Shown here in pieces: positions 6,223-12,543 of a stretch of 45,939 nt of DNA. Within the stretch, counting starts at the first letter, position 1. Each line of letters starts with the position of its first letter. This DNA is from a virus: positions 1 to 45,939 of the IMG/VR virus record IMGVR_UViG_3300032770_000035; one strand, given 5' to 3'. Made by a program: the position numbers and the translations under genes. A model generated the notes under the pieces. It ran no database searches and was not told the origin of the DNA. It was given only the letters and a program-made list of their open reading frames with translations.

Positions 6223-6590
6223 ACCTGGGTACTCGCTAGGGTTACAAGATGGTTGAACCGGCTTTGAGTCACGCCAACCTGTTTCCAGGCTGAGGCAACT
6301 AGCCGGGTTAGATATTTAATCTGCCCCTTAAGCTCGGCTGTTTCAATGTCCACAGTCCGTTCAGCTTGCGTGACCTTCATATTTTCCTTAAACATGCACT
6401 GAGATAGCTTCTTAGCGTAAGTGAGCTCATAGTCCTTTTCATACTCAGCCAGCTTAGCTTCAACGGCTGAGGTATGTGTAGATAGCCTAGCCATCCACTT
6501 AGACATGTAAGCAGGGTTATCTACCCCCTGCTGGCTCCTAAGCGCTTCCTCGGCGCTCATCATGCCTTTTAAAGAGGTTTCTAGGTCCAT
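6219..6590 (-). CDS. Helical protein co-expressed with ssDNA-binding protein
   Basis: 123 residues, predicted all-helical, with two long charged helices (SAVEAKLAEYEKDYELTYAK and VDIETAELKGQIKYLTRLVA). Its ATG overlaps the SSB stop (TAATG), so the two proteins are made together. Small helical proteins of this layout often sit beside phage SSB genes, but no function is assigned and I do not name a family. Confidence 0.6.
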   Translation of the reverse strand: MDLETSLKGMMSAEEALRSQQGVDNPAYMSKWMARLSTHTSAVEAKLAEYEKDYELTYAKKLSQCMFKENMKVTQAERTVDIETAELKGQIKYLTRLVASAWKQVGVTQSRFNHLVTLASTQV

Positions 6591-7129
6591 TATTTTAAGA
6601 AGTCCTCTGGCATATCTTCTGGCATATCTATCGGCTCACCTTGTTTAATTATGGATTGAGCCTTTTTGGACACTAATGCTTCCGGGTCAATATCTGATAT
6701 AGGAAAAGCTTGCTGGACACTAGGCAAACGACTTAATACATCATCAAGCACGATTGACTCAACCTCGGCTCGCTTATCTGCTTCCAGCTTGCTCTTGGCT
6801 GACGGCATGAATGAATACTTAGTATCAGTTTCTTTGCCAGTTCGCTTCATGGTAATATCGTAGCCCTCTGGATCCCCCCAGTCTGGATTCTCGTTAAGAT
6901 CGTATATGTCGTTGAAAGCAGTCTTGCTCAACATCAACACCTGGGCACACTTGTCAGTCTGGTTGTAGATAGTCAGAGCTACCCGGATCGACTGATTGCC
7001 TTTGAACTCACTGCTGTAAACCCAAGGCTCACCGATGATTCTAATCTTATATGGCTTACCTTCTTCCGGCTTGAGGATATCTCCACCACCGCTTTTAATG
7101 TCTTTGAATTTTGACCAGTCATTACTCAT
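6590..7129 (-). CDS. Phage single-stranded DNA-binding protein (gp32/OB-fold-like)
   Basis: 179 residues. It opens with a segment typical of phage SSBs of the gp32-like class (LKPEEGKPYKIRIIGEPWVY), then a strand-rich OB-like core ending in WGDPEGYDITMKRTGKETDT, a diagnostic block for these proteins, and an acidic C-terminal tail (EPIDMPEDMPEDFLK) like those that contact replication and recombination partners. It would coat ssDNA during replication or recombination. Its neighbours, a PD-(D/E)XK nuclease and a helical accessory, support a recombination module. It overlaps the upstream gene by eight bases. Confidence 0.75.
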   Translation of the reverse strand: MSNDWSKFKDIKSGGGDILKPEEGKPYKIRIIGEPWVYSSEFKGNQSIRVALTIYNQTDKCAQVLMLSKTAFNDIYDLNENPDWGDPEGYDITMKRTGKETDTKYSFMPSAKSKLEADKRAEVESIVLDDVLSRLPSVQQAFPISDIDPEALVSKKAQSIIKQGEPIDMPEDMPEDFLK

Positions 7130-7307
7130 TATCTACCTCTTTCTGCGCTGCATCGCGCTGTTGTTTAACATCTTCTAACAAGCCATTTGAATACTTTTGT
7201 AGTACTTCTAGGGCATCTAGTAAAATGATTTGCTGGGCTTTAATAGCTGTAGTCATTTTCTTAATCAGCTCATTAACATCATCCAGCTCGCCGACTGTCA
7301 TGCTCAT
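7122..7307 (-). CDS. Small helical protein, unknown
   Basis: 61 residues from ATG 7307, which overlaps the upstream stop as ATGA. It is a long amphipathic helix (VGELDDVNELIKKMTTAIKA... KQQRDAAQKEVDNE), probably a coiled coil. It lies between the DUF2829 gene and the SSB gene. No known family. Confidence 0.55.
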   Translation of the reverse strand: MSMTVGELDDVNELIKKMTTAIKAQQIILLDALEVLQKYSNGLLEDVKQQRDAAQKEVDNE

Positions 7308-7555
7308 ATTACTACCCAATCTAGTGCGCTCATGTCACCATCCGAGATGATCCAGTCGTGCAATTGACCGTCACCGAGCATTATCATCAATCTGCCGTTT
7401 ACTAGGCTGCCGAACACTTTAACATCGTTCCATTCCAGTCTAGTAATATTTTTACCGTCCATGACTTCTTTGAGCGCGTCATAGAAGTTTAAGTGCACCT
7501 GTGTTTGTGTCGTCATTGACACTGCCGGCACCGGGCTAGTTGTCTGTTCGTCCAT
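7304..7555 (-). CDS. DUF2829 protein, possible Tad2-like anti-Thoeris sponge
   Basis: 83 residues; GAGGAGAAGT before the ATG at 7555 fixes the start. From residue 20 it follows the DUF2829 plan: NFYDALKEVMDGK (family NFxxALxxLKxGK), R39 and W42 (TRLEW), a strand block RLMIMLGDG, W68 in HDWIISDGDM (family WxxSxxDxxA), and the closing DWVVI. Some DUF2829 proteins are Tad2, tetramers that sequester the gcADPR signal of Thoeris defence. Family membership is well supported. Anti-defence activity is inference, since many DUF2829 proteins are untested. It sits in the early operon between the nuclease and SSB genes. Confidence 0.75.
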   Translation of the reverse strand: MDEQTTSPVPAVSMTTQTQVHLNFYDALKEVMDGKNITRLEWNDVKVFGSLVNGRLMIMLGDGQLHDWIISDGDMSALDWVVI

Positions 7556-8513
7556 ACTTCTCCTCTAATTCCTTAATTATATTCTCCGCTTCCGGATAAA
7601 ATGCATAACACTCTTTAAGTGTTTTCTGGTTTACGGTTCCGTCTATAGGCTTGCCCTCCTTGATTTTTTTAACAATATTATTTAACCGTCTGAGGGTACT
7701 GCTGGCTTTTTCCGCATACTGATCTGGTCTATCAAAGCCGTAATCTGTTAGATAACTGGAGTATTCAATCTCCCAGTTCTTGCCAAAGCGTTCATTTTCC
7801 CAAGTCAGTAGAGGCTGCATTGGTAAAACATCACTAGCTTCTAAAAGCTCACTCATAGCGGCAATATCGGTCTCATATAACTCACTCCAACGCTCAGAAT
7901 CCGGCAAAATGACGTATTCACAGACCCTCAGATCGTCTCTGCTGACATAAACCAGCAAAAACGGTCTATTGAGCGTTTTAGCGTAGAAAAACGACTGTAG
8001 CCCATGATTTGTAGCTGGAGCAGCCTTATATTTATCAAACATCAAGCCGGAACAGGACTTTATTTCAATACCAACGTCTTTTAAGCCGTCCGGGTACTTT
8101 TCTTTAAGGTTTTCGATAGCCATTTTAGCCATAGCTTGAAAGTTTTCGGGTAGTCCGACTAGATCTATGTTCTCAACGTCTTTAATTTGACCGCCAGCCA
8201 TAAAATCACAGCGTCCACTAACTCTAATTGGTCCGGTGGTATCCTCAACTTTGGTTTGAGTTTCTTGCAAGATGCCGGCTCGGGCTAGAATCTGTAGCAT
8301 GACCCACTCAGTCAAGTTGCCAGCCTCAAACTTGCGCTGAGCGCGTACACCAGGCGGCGTGGTGGGTTTTCTGCCTTTCATTTTCCAATAACGGTCATAG
8401 TAGCCTCTACCAAGCTCAGAAGCCCATATATAGTCCCTAGGCTCTAGCTCTCGTTGTCTGTCTATATCCAGCGCCGTGTTCCAGACGCCGGCAAATGACC
8501 AATTATTACTCAT
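7536..8513 (-). CDS. PD-(D/E)XK nuclease, RecB/Cas4-like
   Basis: 325 residues. The nuclease core shows an early acidic helix (FEAGNLTEWVML), the catalytic Asp in VSGRCDF (D103) and the E-x-K pair in GIEIKSC (E150, K152), followed by a Gln in the helix NHGLQSFFYA. This order is that of RecB/Cas4-family exonucleases. The C-terminal about 120 residues are helical and unassigned. Together with the SSB encoded downstream it probably processes DNA ends in recombination or replication. A Cas4-type four-cysteine cluster is not evident. It overlaps the upstream gene by eight bases. Confidence 0.8.
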   Translation of the reverse strand: MSNNWSFAGVWNTALDIDRQRELEPRDYIWASELGRGYYDRYWKMKGRKPTTPPGVRAQRKFEAGNLTEWVMLQILARAGILQETQTKVEDTTGPIRVSGRCDFMAGGQIKDVENIDLVGLPENFQAMAKMAIENLKEKYPDGLKDVGIEIKSCSGLMFDKYKAAPATNHGLQSFFYAKTLNRPFLLVYVSRDDLRVCEYVILPDSERWSELYETDIAAMSELLEASDVLPMQPLLTWENERFGKNWEIEYSSYLTDYGFDRPDQYAEKASSTLRRLNNIVKKIKEGKPIDGTVNQKTLKECYAFYPEAENIIKELEEKYGRTDN

Positions 8514-8895
8514 GTTTAGACAATTCCTTAAATTCTTCTTCAGATAACAATATTTTTAAGACTGAAGTTATCATTGTAAGTTGACCGTCTTGACGTTCTG
8601 AATATTTTTTATCACATAGATCAAAGTACCATTGTTTGAATGTGTCTATAGGAGTGTCGCCAAGTTGAGGCAGTAACTTACCAATAACACCATATAGGTG
8701 TGGTATGTCTAAAGCGGTTCCCCATTCTTTTTGCTTAAGTAAAAAGTACCTATTACGTTTAGGATAAAAATCTAGCAAATTACCGACTCTTAGCTGATAA
8801 GGTGTTATCTGTTCTAAGCTTAACCCTAGCTTGTCACATATTTCTTGCAATTGATTGTCTGTGATACGTTGCAAAATTATTTCAGGTTCAACCAT
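8506..8895 (-). CDS. Unknown protein, first gene after the 8.9-kb promoter
   Basis: 129 residues, soluble, helical (MVEPEIILQRITDNQLQEIC..., LGLSLEQITPYQLRVGNLL). The LGLSLEQITPYQLR stretch could be a helix-turn-helix, but this is weak. It is the promoter-proximal gene of the SSB/nuclease transcription unit, about 29 bases after the predicted transcription start. The ribosome site is only a weak AAGGCGG. Confidence 0.55.
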   Translation of the reverse strand: MVEPEIILQRITDNQLQEICDKLGLSLEQITPYQLRVGNLLDFYPKRNRYFLLKQKEWGTALDIPHLYGVIGKLLPQLGDTPIDTFKQWYFDLCDKKYSERQDGQLTMITSVLKILLSEEEFKELSKHE

Positions 8896-8930
8896 TTTTA
8901 CCGCCTTAGTTGTTATTTTGTTACCTTATA

Positions 8931-8959
8931 ATCCTAGCACAGCGGAATGAAAAAGTCAA
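8931..8959 (-). promoter_or_regulatory. Strong minus-strand promoter (class shared with 12418)
   Basis: Read on the minus strand: TTGACT (8959-8954), a 17-nt spacer and TAGGAT (8936-8931), preceded by TGTGC. Nearly the same sequence, including the GCTGTGCTAG core, forms the promoter at 12418-12446. It drives the nuclease/SSB operon. Confidence 0.7.
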
Positions 8960-9177
8960 GTAGTTTAGCGGTATAATTTTTTAACTATTAACCCGTCTTC
9001 CTACTACTTGTAGGCTGCACATGGTTTGTATACTTTCTTTTAGCTACTGACAGGTAACATTGGTAGGCTAATCCCCCGAGTTCTAGTGTGGTTCTAGTTC
9101 CTAAAACTGTCTTCGCTTGTTGCCGATAAATATCAGTAAGATCGCCCATTTGCCATTTAGACCAGGAGTGGGCTATC

Positions 9178-9195
9178 CTGTGATATTTATCACAG
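9178..9195. promoter_or_regulatory. CRP/GlxR-type palindromic operator
   Basis: CTGTGATA-TT-TATCACAG is a perfect 8-bp inverted repeat and contains TGTGA-N6-TCACA, the consensus of the cAMP receptor family (CRP; GlxR in Corynebacterium). Its centre is about 80 bases before the start expected from the promoter at 9231. A host CRP-family protein, or a phage regulator, could bind here. The reverse complement of its core also occurs at 9125-9134. Confidence 0.5.
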
Positions 9196-9230
9196 CGGCT
9201 TAGAGAAGTAAATGCCTGCTACATTTAGCG

Positions 9231-9259
9231 TTGACAAGTCATAAATTGTGCTATATATT
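9231..9259 (+). promoter_or_regulatory. Consensus sigma70-type promoter
   Basis: TTGACA (9231-9236), a 17-nt spacer and TATATT (9254-9259), the best -35 in the window. Transcription should begin near 9266, producing a short RNA that meets a hairpin terminator at 9296-9320 before the gene at 9372. Confidence 0.75.
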
Positions 9260-9265
9260 GTGTGT

Positions 9266-9320
9266 ATACAATTTAGATTCGTCAACAATAGCAAGACCGT
9301 TCCGCAAGGAGCGGTTTTCT
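9266..9320 (+). ncRNA. Possible short terminated RNA or attenuated leader
   Basis: The RNA expected from the promoter at 9231 would be about 55 nt and end at a compact intrinsic terminator: ACCGTTCC, a GCAA tetraloop, GGAGCGGT, then TTTCT (9296-9320). It has no start codon with a ribosome site. It is either a small RNA or the leader of the 9372 gene, controlled by termination. Confidence 0.4.
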
Positions 9321-9333
9321 ATTCGTCAACAAT
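9277..9333. repeat. 13-bp direct repeats flanking the terminator
   Basis: ATTCGTCAACAAT occurs at 9277-9289 and 9321-9333, one copy on each side of the hairpin. Identical flanking copies suggest a binding site for a protein or RNA that decides between termination and read-through. Confidence 0.6.
9296..9320 (+). terminator. Intrinsic terminator with GNRA loop
   Basis: An 8-bp stem (one G-U pair) closed by GCAA and followed by a short T run. It lies 37 bases after the -10 box of the 9231 promoter, so it should end or attenuate that transcript. An A-rich 5' side lets the stem extend by wobble pairs into the T run. Confidence 0.65.
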
Positions 9334-9371
9334 GGCGAATATGTTTAAAATCATAGACCGATGGGTCTATA

Positions 9372-9650
9372 ATGTCAATAGCTATGGACGAATTATTAAA
9401 GCCATTACCACCATTTATAGATGATAGCAAGGGTAGGGCGTGGCTAACATTCGGCACTTCAAATATCGGTTGGTCGGCAACTTACGCTGATTATACTGGT
9501 CGCATACTCCCAAGCGTCGGTGAAGTTCACGGCATCACTATTTACGATTGCATTAATAAGTTAAAAGATGCGCTCAAATCTCGAGATGATCTTATAAAGT
9601 TACTCAACGCGCCTACGGTTGAGGGGGAGCCGGCTGATTCCGGCGGTTGA
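9372..9650 (+). CDS. Unknown protein, isolated plus-strand gene
   Basis: 92 residues (MSIAMDELLKPLPPFIDDSK..., with WLTFGTSNIGWSATYADYTG). It has no Shine-Dalgarno. The ATG at 9372 follows a perfect hairpin (ATAGACC-GATG-GGTCTAT, 9353-9370), and a TATAAT overlaps the start (9368-9373). A second ATG at 9384 lies ten bases after that box and may be the real, nearly leaderless start. It is the only plus-strand gene inside the minus-strand block, and converges with the 9613 gene (38-bp overlap). Family not recognised. Confidence 0.55.
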   Translation: MSIAMDELLKPLPPFIDDSKGRAWLTFGTSNIGWSATYADYTGRILPSVGEVHGITIYDCINKLKDALKSRDDLIKLLNAPTVEGEPADSGG

Positions 9651-9807
9651 TATATTCATTTAACCATTCTTGTTTTTCGTCCTCAGTGATGCGTCCTTGG
9701 TGAACAGCTAGCTTTAAACCGTCTAGTATTATTGATTCCTCGGCTAGGATTTGATCGACTCTAGCACAAAACAGTTCTTCTTCTGCTTTGCGCTCGCCTG
9801 GTTCCAC
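9613..9807 (-). CDS. Small acidic helical protein, unknown
   Basis: 64 residues starting at GTG 9807, one base after the upstream stop, with GAGG overlapping the junction. It is a charged helix with a Pro-rich end. It converges with the 9372 gene, so one of the two 3' ends could be spurious, but both look like ordinary small phage genes. Confidence 0.5.
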   Translation of the reverse strand: MEPGERKAEEELFCARVDQILAEESIILDGLKLAVHQGRITEDEKQEWLNEYINRRNQPAPPQP

Positions 9808-9808
9808 C

Positions 9809-9979
9809 TCATGCCCCGATTCTCGCTATGACGAATTTACCAAGTTCGTTAATAATCTCAACTCTTTGTTCGACAAGCTCAGTGTGCTTGCGATTTAAGG
9901 CTGCCATTTCTGCTTGTACGTCTAGTATCTGTTGGCTGAGGTAAGCTTCTTGTCGTCTAAGTGCTGTTTCTGCGTCCAC
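9809..9979 (-). CDS. 56-residue coiled-coil protein
   Basis: GTG at 9979 preceded by AGGAAGG nine bases upstream; stop at 9809-9811. The protein is one long amphipathic helix (ETALRRQEAYLSQQILDVQA...) ending FVIARIGA, a likely coiled coil. It overlaps the end of the WhiB-like gene by 23 bases. Function unknown. Confidence 0.6.
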   Translation of the reverse strand: MDAETALRRQEAYLSQQILDVQAEMAALNRKHTELVEQRVEIINELGKFVIARIGA

Positions 9980-10247
9980 GATGGATCCTTCCTATTTTAC
10001 GATGTAAATTACTTCTTTCAGTAGCTGTCATGCCAGCCCAAACTCCATGCGGTTCGTATTTACCACGTTCACGACAAGCATCTATGGTGATGCAATTATC
10101 GCAAACAGACTTAGCAATAGCTACGGCTCGTTCATCGGTCTCATCGGGGTATATAATGTGCAAAGCATCTATACCCAGCTTTTTACAATTAGCTTCGTTA
10201 AAAGCTGGTTCTAAGGCTTCAGCCGACGGTTGGAGGTTTGGTTTCAT
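9957..10247 (-). CDS. WhiB-like iron-sulfur transcription regulator
   Basis: 96 residues. The four cluster ligands are present with Wbl spacing: C21, then C49-x2-C52-x5-C58 (CDNCITIDAC). The Wbl turn HGVWAGM (67-73) and a basic C-terminal segment (RKIGRIHRGRR) that contacts AT-rich DNA follow. WhiB proteins bind [4Fe-4S] and act with the principal sigma factor. They are found in Actinobacteria and their phages, where a phage copy can block host WhiB2 or shift host transcription. This gene is the clearest host marker in the window. It overlaps the upstream gene by 29 bases. Confidence 0.88.
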   Translation of the reverse strand: MKPNLQPSAEALEPAFNEANCKKLGIDALHIIYPDETDERAVAIAKSVCDNCITIDACRERGKYEPHGVWAGMTATERSNLHRKIGRIHRGRRNST

Positions 10248-10413
10248 TTGGTGGTAGTAGCCTGTCTACGTTTTCTGGTGTTACTTCAATAAATGGACTG
10301 GGATCGTGTCTAAACTGATCAGCTAGGGCGTGAAATACCAGTTTTGTCTCATCGACAATTAACTCACCGACACCTTTGACTATGTCTAGCCAGCCTATAT
10401 ATTTTTCGCTCAT
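10219..10413 (-). CDS. Small protein, unknown
   Basis: 64 residues (MSEKYIGWLDIVKGVGELIV..., FIEVTPENVDRLLPPNETKP). An amphipathic N-terminal helix and a Pro-rich end overlap the WhiB start. No family recognised; close linkage suggests co-expression with WhiB. Confidence 0.55.
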   Translation of the reverse strand: MSEKYIGWLDIVKGVGELIVDETKLVFHALADQFRHDPSPFIEVTPENVDRLLPPNETKPPTVG

Positions 10414-10430
10414 GCTTTAATTATAGTTCG

Positions 10431-10889
10431 CTAGTCAACTGCTTTGCTTAATTTTCTTTCATCGTCCGGACTTAATTCTTGGACTTTATCGTGATCAATC
10501 TGGTGGACTGGTAGTCTAAAAACAATTGTGACTGAGTTACTCTCCTGGCTAATAATCTTATAGCTGCTGCTGTATCTATAGAATGTGTCCCAGCGTCGAC
10601 GCGGTACGGACTTTTTAACATAACGGGCGACTACATCACCATCTTTAGTCATGACTGGCTCGCCAAAGACTTGGCTGCTGGCTTCGATTAGCTTTTGGTC
10701 AATATATGGCTCATCACTAATTCTAAAGTCTTTGATTGATTTAACAGCAATAGCTCGGTCCGGCATGATAACAGCGCCATCGCCTGTACTCATAAGTTTT
10801 TGAATGTATTGAATATTCTTTTCGTCCGGCTTAACTTTGATTATTTCCTTTTCCCAAGTTTCAATGTACCAATAATTTAATCTTTCCAT
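10431..10889 (-). CDS. Unknown protein with mixed alpha/beta fold
   Basis: 152 residues, soluble, with strand-rich segments (GDGAVIMPDRAIAVKSIKDF; SVTIVFRLPVHQI). GAGGAAC before the ATG, which overlaps the upstream stop (TAATG). No catalytic motif or known domain. Part of the early operon. Confidence 0.55.
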   Translation of the reverse strand: MERLNYWYIETWEKEIIKVKPDEKNIQYIQKLMSTGDGAVIMPDRAIAVKSIKDFRISDEPYIDQKLIEASSQVFGEPVMTKDGDVVARYVKKSVPRRRWDTFYRYSSSYKIISQESNSVTIVFRLPVHQIDHDKVQELSPDDERKLSKAVD

Positions 10890-11170
10890 TAAAGTTCCTC
10901 GCCTAATTCTTTTATAATCTCTCTTGTAAATTGTTCTAGTATCAGTTTGACTTCCGCCGGCAAGTCAGTATTTATATATTCCTCGTAAGTATTACGGACC
11001 ATCTCAGCCGTTTGATGACTAAAGAATTGCATCTGTCCACTGATTCTGATGCACTGTGGACACCAGCGCGTCGCCATGCCGATAGCTTTTGGGTCTGGAG
11101 TAAACATACGTCCGCGCACACCGCCAGTGGTTACGATACAGATCGGACTAGAGCATCTAACTTCGCTCAT
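10889..11170 (-). CDS. Possible zinc-binding protein, unknown
   Basis: 93 residues. Cysteines near the start (EVRCSSPIC) and in a CxxC (RWCPQC) could form one zinc site. The rest is helical and acidic (VKLILEQFTREIIKELGEEL). The start overlaps the upstream stop as ATGA and the end overlaps the next start. Function not known. Confidence 0.55.
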   Translation of the reverse strand: MSEVRCSSPICIVTTGGVRGRMFTPDPKAIGMATRWCPQCIRISGQMQFFSHQTAEMVRNTYEEYINTDLPAEVKLILEQFTREIIKELGEEL

Positions 11171-11628
11171 GTGATCACCATTACATTATTATCTGATTGC
11201 TTCTTAAGAAAATCTATCACAGTGACTAATTTACGCTCTAGCTCAAGCACTGAGTTGATGCTAGGGCAGTATTTTTGACCGCGTGACTTGCTCAAAGCTT
11301 CGATAACGCTAATTATGTCGTCAGCGCCGTATTTGGCTGCTAATCGCCTGGCTGCATAACGGTCATACTGAGATACTTTGGTTGTACCAAAATTGTCTTT
11401 GAATGAGTCAATAATACTATTTATCACCGGATCGCCGTAGCTAATAGTGCTCTCCATCGTTTCAAGCACGTCAATTAGTGGCTTTAAACGTAGTCTGGCG
11501 TTATATATGCTACCCTTAGAGGTTTGTAGCTTGCTGATTATTTCCTCGTCCGGATAGCCTAGCTCTTTCATGAGCACTATAAATAAATCTAAGTTTTGAT
11601 ACTGTTTAATATATTGTAAAAAGTCCAT
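11167..11628 (-). CDS. HTH-containing protein, possible replication or regulatory factor
   Basis: 153 residues. Residues about 22-50 (ELGYPDEEIISKLQTSKGSI) look like a helix-turn-helix of the RNA polymerase sigma or MarR kind. The C-terminal half (YDRYAARRLAAKYGADDIIS... KYCPSINSVLELERKL) is helical and resembles C-terminal domains of small phage replication-associated proteins, which is a weak likeness. GAGGAAAAC gives a good ribosome site. A terminator-like hairpin lies just upstream at 11643-11671, so its expression may be attenuated. Confidence 0.5.
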   Translation of the reverse strand: MDFLQYIKQYQNLDLFIVLMKELGYPDEEIISKLQTSKGSIYNARLRLKPLIDVLETMESTISYGDPVINSIIDSFKDNFGTTKVSQYDRYAARRLAAKYGADDIISVIEALSKSRGQKYCPSINSVLELERKLVTVIDFLKKQSDNNVMVIT

Positions 11629-11642
11629 GTTTTCCTCGTACT

Positions 11643-11671
11643 AAAAGACTGTCAGATTAGCTCTAACAGTC
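11643..11671 (-). terminator. Minus-strand terminator or attenuator
   Basis: Read on the minus strand: GACTGT-T-AGA-GCTAA-TCT-G-ACAGTC followed by TTTT. The stem is ten pairs with one internal wobble. It sits between two tiny ORFs and the 11167 gene, so it can separate the first part of the early transcript from the rest. Confidence 0.6.
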
Positions 11672-11677
11672 TATAGT

Positions 11678-11743
11678 CTATATAATTATTCTCCACTTGC
11701 CTTTGCCTTCGGTCATGATCTCATTAAATAGTTCTGGTTTCAT
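11678..11743 (-). CDS. 21-residue peptide ORF
   Basis: ATG 11743 with CGAGGT upstream; reads MKPELFNEIMTEGKGKWRII plus Ile, then TAG. It ends just before a terminator hairpin. The position (short peptide directly ahead of an attenuator) would suit a leader peptide, though a small stable protein is also possible. Confidence 0.4.
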   Translation of the reverse strand: MKPELFNEIMTEGKGKWRIII

Positions 11744-11752
11744 ATTACCTCG

Positions 11753-11836
11753 CTACTTTTTACCCTCGTCCATTAAGTATGCGCCGGCAACCATGCCTAT
11801 ACAAAAGATAATGAAATATGTTAATGCTTGTTGCAT
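11753..11836 (-). CDS. 27-residue single-TM peptide
   Basis: ATG 11836 with a strong CAGGAG site. The peptide MQQALTYFIIFCIGMVAGAY followed by LMDEGKK is one hydrophobic helix with a short charged tail, typical of phage and bacterial small membrane proteins. Its good ribosome site argues that it is translated. Confidence 0.55.
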   Translation of the reverse strand: MQQALTYFIIFCIGMVAGAYLMDEGKK

Positions 11837-11902
11837 TTGATTTTCTCCTGTTTATATTGCTTAGTAGATACGGTTCAGGTCTCAGCGTTGTTAATTGAAT
11901 AT

Positions 11903-12238
11903 TTAATTAAGCTTTGCTGTTCGGATGCCGTATGTATTATCTTTAATATGTACGCATAATTCAGCTTTTGATAGGTTAGTGCCTAAAAACTGCTTTAGAT
12001 ATTTAAGTGTAGTTGCGGAGTAATCCCAGTAATCAGGGTCAACGATAGTGTAAGACTCGCTAGGAGCAGCACCGCCGTATTCACTGATTGACTTTGCTAT
12101 AACACTATCATAGCTCTGGAAAACTTCTGTTTCTCGAACGCGCCCAGTTGGGAAAACTCGCTTTATCTTGATGACAAATTGGTTAGCTACTGGCTTGCCT
12201 GTTCGTGGACTTTCTAGGTTATATACTTTGACTTTCAT
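11903..12238 (-). CDS. DUF8033-like phage protein, first gene of minus operon
   Basis: 111 residues. It opens MKVKVYNLESPRTGKPVANQ and continues with FQSYDSVIA, then DYWDYSATTLKYLKQFLG: the pattern of a widespread uncharacterised early phage family (I recall it as DUF8033) with an SYDSxIA block and a YWDYSxTTxKYxxxFL block. Function unknown. It is the first gene after the promoter at 12418-12446, so it is likely among the first products of infection. Confidence 0.65.
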   Translation of the reverse strand: MKVKVYNLESPRTGKPVANQFVIKIKRVFPTGRVRETEVFQSYDSVIAKSISEYGGAAPSESYTIVDPDYWDYSATTLKYLKQFLGTNLSKAELCVHIKDNTYGIRTAKLN

Positions 12239-12417
12239 AGTGATTGCTCACTTTCTGCCAAGACCTAAACTGTATCTACTAATTTGAGTCAGTACAATAT
12301 TATATACTTATTATCGGCTCTATATAATTTACTTATTAGCTCAACAAGTGTATAATATAGGTGTACTTTGACTCAGTTTGTTTAATGTACGTTGAGTTTT
12401 GTTTCTCAACTGTTTTA

Positions 12418-12446
12418 ATTCTAGCACAGCGCAATAAAGAAGTCAA
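12418..12446 (-). promoter_or_regulatory. Strong minus-strand early promoter
   Basis: TTGACT (12446-12441), a 17-nt spacer and TAGAAT (12423-12418) on the minus strand, preceded by GCTGTGC. It shares most of its bases with the promoter at 8931-8959. It should drive the operon starting at 12238. Confidence 0.7.
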
Positions 12447-12506
12447 GTATCTGACCTATATTTGGTAGGACAAATGCACCTTAACAGATGCAAAATAGTG
12501 GATAAC

Positions 12507-12535
12507 TTGAACTCTTATATATAAGCTTGTAGTAT
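12507..12535 (+). promoter_or_regulatory. Promoter giving leaderless terminase-like gene
   Basis: TTGAAC (12507-12512), a 17-nt spacer and TAGTAT (12530-12535). The ATG at 12544 begins eight bases after the -10 box and has no Shine-Dalgarno, so the mRNA is probably leaderless. Confidence 0.6.
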
Positions 12536-12543
12536 GTACTCAC

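Larger units (their letters stand above)
12239..12543. promoter_or_regulatory. Divergent control region
   Basis: About 300 bp without genes. It holds the minus-strand promoter at 12418-12446, the plus-strand promoter at 12507-12535, AT-rich runs with further TATAAT-like boxes (12351-12356 plus, 12304-12299 minus), and two near-palindromic TGAGTCA/TGACTCA sites, TTGAGTCAGTAC at about 12284-12295 and GTACTTTGACTCAG at 12363-12376, in inverted orientation. The pair may be an operator. Confidence 0.5.
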
